Below are positions 6,867 to 7,621 of a stretch of DNA of 7,621 bases, one piece after another. The translations under genes were made by a program, and so were the position numbers. The notes below the pieces were generated by a model. That model was given only the letters and a program-made list of their open reading frames with translations. It made no database searches and was not told the DNA's origin. The DNA comes from Bryobacterales bacterium (GTDB lineage Bacteria > Cyanobacteriota > Vampirovibrionia > Obscuribacterales > Obscuribacteraceae). Where the stretch lies: assembly GCA_903970295.1 (NCBI GenBank), contig CAJCHQ010000825.1, positions 1-7,621 of the forward strand, written 5' to 3'. Every line of letters begins with the position of its first letter. The stretch's first letter is position 1.

Positions 6867-6881
6867 TTGACACCATGTCAA
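6867..6881. promoter_or_regulatory. TTGACA-CCA-TGTCAA palindrome, possible regulator site
   Basis: This is a perfect six-base inverted repeat with a three-base centre. A further copy of the half site, within GCTTGACA at 6848-6855, lies upstream, so the outer copy also forms an eight-base inverted pair with TGTCAAGC at 6876-6883. The site sits just upstream of the minus-strand promoter candidate, where an activator could bind; the outer half site overlaps the -35. The hexamer equals the sigma70 -35 consensus, but no -10 was found at proper spacing on either strand. Confidence 0.4.
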
Positions 6882-6947
6882 GCAGTCAGAGCATTTGATG
6901 TTGTCATGCACCGTAATCACAATCTGAAAAAGCATCACTCTATGCGC

Positions 6948-6980
6948 AGAATGAGCGAGCACCGTGCGCTCGCCCATTCT
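6948..6980 (-). terminator. Hairpin downstream of the Ser/Thr-rich protein gene
   Basis: Thirteen-base arms at 6948-6960 and 6968-6980 surround a seven-base loop. In minus-strand RNA all thirteen positions pair, one as G-U; in plus-strand RNA that position becomes an A-C mismatch. This favours a role in minus-strand transcripts, 26 bases after the stop of the gene at 7007. No clear T-tract follows, so it may be a Rho-independent terminator of weak type or a 3' end stabilising hairpin. Confidence 0.6.
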
Positions 6981-7006
6981 AATTTCACCAAACACGGAGT
7001 GCCTCG

Positions 7007-7303
7007 TTAGAAGCTCTTCTTAGTGGTGGTTTGAACTGTAGTGCTGCTAGGGGTTGGTTTGATTTCAGTGGTTTTGGTTTTGACTGAAGTCATGCCCGAG
7101 GGAACCAGAACATCGGTTTTGCTGGAGTTGGTCTCAACGGCTGCGCCGCCGGCCGAAGTAGTGGAGGAAGTTTGATGAGTTTCAGTACCCATTCCATCGC
7201 CAGATACGGTGGTAGAACTGGCGGAAACTTCATCGGCCAATGCGGGAATAGCAGCGGCCAAACATGTTGCAGCCGCAATAACCAAATTTTGTTTCAAAGT
7301 CAT
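7007..7303 (-). CDS. Small exported Ser/Thr-rich protein
   Basis: The 98-residue product begins with a clear signal peptide: Lys at 4, a hydrophobic core to about 20, and a likely cut after ALA at 21-23, leaving a mature chain of about 75 residues beginning DEVSA. The mature part is low complexity: about 44 percent is Ser or Thr, with a few Lys and Glu, two Pro-containing segments and a basic end (TTTKKSF). It has no Cys, so disulfides are excluded, and no lipobox (Thr precedes Cys14). It is probably periplasmic or surface-exposed and disordered, and it may be glycosylated or a wall/matrix-associated peptide, but nothing in the sequence proves that. AAGGAG lies nine bases ahead of the ATG. 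The gene is monocistronic on its downstream side, where a strong hairpin follows, and its ATG overlaps the stop of an upstream 66-codon frame as TAATG. Confidence 0.75.
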   Translation of the reverse strand: MTLKQNLVIAAATCLAAAIPALADEVSASSTTVSGDGMGTETHQTSSTTSAGGAAVETNSSKTDVLVPSGMTSVKTKTTEIKPTPSSTTVQTTTKKSF

Positions 7304-7503
7304 TATGGATATCTCCTTACTTTAGGAACTTGTTGTCCAGCTAGGGACGGAGGTCCAGAAATTGAGTTCCCCATCCCTCGCGAACTGTTAACAAAGGTTC
7401 GATCCCTTCGCCAGTCGGAAATGTTGCCAGAACCAATGGGATGCACTGAAACTTTAGATTCTGGTATAACAGCAAAACATCTCACTTTTCTGCTCATGAT
7501 CAT
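7303..7503 (-). CDS. Possible 66-residue basic small protein, doubtful
   Basis: This frame begins ATGATCATGAGC and encodes a basic chain rich in Arg, Ser, Val and Pro, without signal peptide, membrane segment or recognisable motif. The case for it is position: its ATG overlaps the stop of a 12-codon frame as ATGA, and its TAA overlaps the ATG of the exported protein as TAATG. Against it, the composition looks like translated non-coding DNA, and it contains the AAGGAG site of the next gene near its end. Either a real coupled small gene or an untranslated leader with chance overlaps would look like this. Confidence 0.25.
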   Translation of the reverse strand: MIMSRKVRCFAVIPESKVSVHPIGSGNISDWRRDRTFVNSSRGMGNSISGPPSLAGQQVPKVRRYP

Positions 7504-7538
7504 GCCATTGAAAATACGCTGCGGACCCTACTGAGCAT
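7500..7538 (-). CDS. Possible 12-residue leader or small ORF
   Basis: The frame reads MLSRVRSVFSMA and ends in TGA, which overlaps the ATG of the following 66-codon frame. A full AAGGAG at 7551-7546 lies seven bases before its ATG, one of the best-placed ribosome sites in the window. The peptide has two Arg and no run of a regulatory amino acid, so it does not look like a classic attenuator leader. It may be a translated leader that controls downstream translation through coupling, or the ribosome site may be chance. Confidence 0.3.
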   Translation of the reverse strand: MLSRVRSVFSMA

Positions 7539-7545
7539 AATCACA

Positions 7546-7551
7546 CTCCTT
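7546..7551 (-). promoter_or_regulatory. Strong ribosome binding site without a known gene
   Basis: AAGGAG on the minus strand stands seven bases ahead of an ATG at 7538 that opens only 12 codons. The quality and spacing match the known genes of this window, which is why the short frame after it is reported. Confidence 0.45.
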
Positions 7552-7621
7552 GCTCCGTACCAAAATATCGCGATTGCCGATTCTCTTCACGGCTCGAAGC
7601 CAACCAATGCCAAACCAGTAG

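Larger units (their letters stand above)
7304..7621. other. 318-base upstream region of the Ser/Thr-rich gene
   Basis: No recognised gene lies here. Read on the minus strand it contains a good ribosome site at 7546-7551, a 12-codon frame, the doubtful 66-codon frame, and small hairpins: CGAAC/GTTCG at 7381-7401 and GGAC-GGAG-GTCC at 7345-7356. No convincing -35/-10 pair was found on either strand, so the promoter of the exported protein is unresolved. Confidence 0.6.

Noticed and set aside
6469..6870. Plus-strand 133-codon frame
   Set aside because: It lies opposite the acidic-protein gene and its upstream region, has shadow-like composition (many Arg, His, Cys) and no ribosome site; the minus-strand frame is the natural protein.
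6850..6878. TTGACA copies read as plus-strand -35 promoter elements
   Set aside because: No TATAAT-like hexamer occurs at 15-19 bases from either copy, and no plus-strand gene follows.
7394..7408. AAGG-TTCGATC-CCTT, resembling a tRNA T-arm and possible attachment-site remnant
   Set aside because: There is no matching acceptor strand, D-arm or anticodon arm in the 60 bases upstream, no CCA end, and no integrase or repeat copy in the window.

Overview
The window holds seven supportable protein genes, two much weaker small reading frames and a few regulatory sites. No rRNA, tRNA, CRISPR array or insertion sequence was seen. Gram-negative-style export signals (a lipobox lipoprotein and two ordinary signal peptides), clear AAGGAG/GGAGG ribosome sites and mid-range base composition point to a diderm bacterium. 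The general style (Sel1 repeats, short Ser/Thr-rich exported proteins, unrecognised coiled-coil proteins) is compatible with Vampirovibrionia/Melainabacteria such as Obscuribacterales. That placement is a weak guess from memory, with no marker gene to support it.

Left block, plus strand, 1-3030. A coiled-coil protein of unknown function, cut by the left edge, overlaps a DUF1643 gene by four bases (ATGA). The DUF1643 gene in turn overlaps a large Sel1-repeat gene by 47 bases. The three are probably co-transcribed. The Sel1 gene has no ATG and no convincing ribosome site, so its start is either coupled to the upstream gene or hidden by a frame problem at the junction.

Middle block, plus strand, 3031-6211. 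After a 99-base gap with an extended -10 promoter candidate and a small palindrome comes an apparent operon. It encodes a lipoprotein with a Gly/Ser/Trp/Arg-rich tail, an unrecognised 322-residue cytoplasmic protein with a winged-helix-like segment, and an exported class C beta-lactamase-family serine hydrolase whose third motif has Met where His or Lys is usual. Gaps are 4 and 12 bases. The layout suggests an envelope-directed unit, but no pathway can be assigned.

Right block, minus strand, 6287-7621. A small acidic protein converges on the hydrolase gene and has a promoter candidate and a TTGACA/TGTCAA palindrome upstream. Further right is a 98-residue exported Ser/Thr-rich protein, followed by a strong hairpin. 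Upstream of it lies a chain of a 12-codon and a 66-codon frame, joined by ATGA and TAATG overlaps and headed by a good ribosome site. This is either an unannotated small-protein operon or a leader with chance overlaps.

The three points most worth a second look are the DUF1643/Sel1 junction, the altered hydrolase motif and the coupled small frames on the right. No complete, clearly new system could be demonstrated from this window alone.
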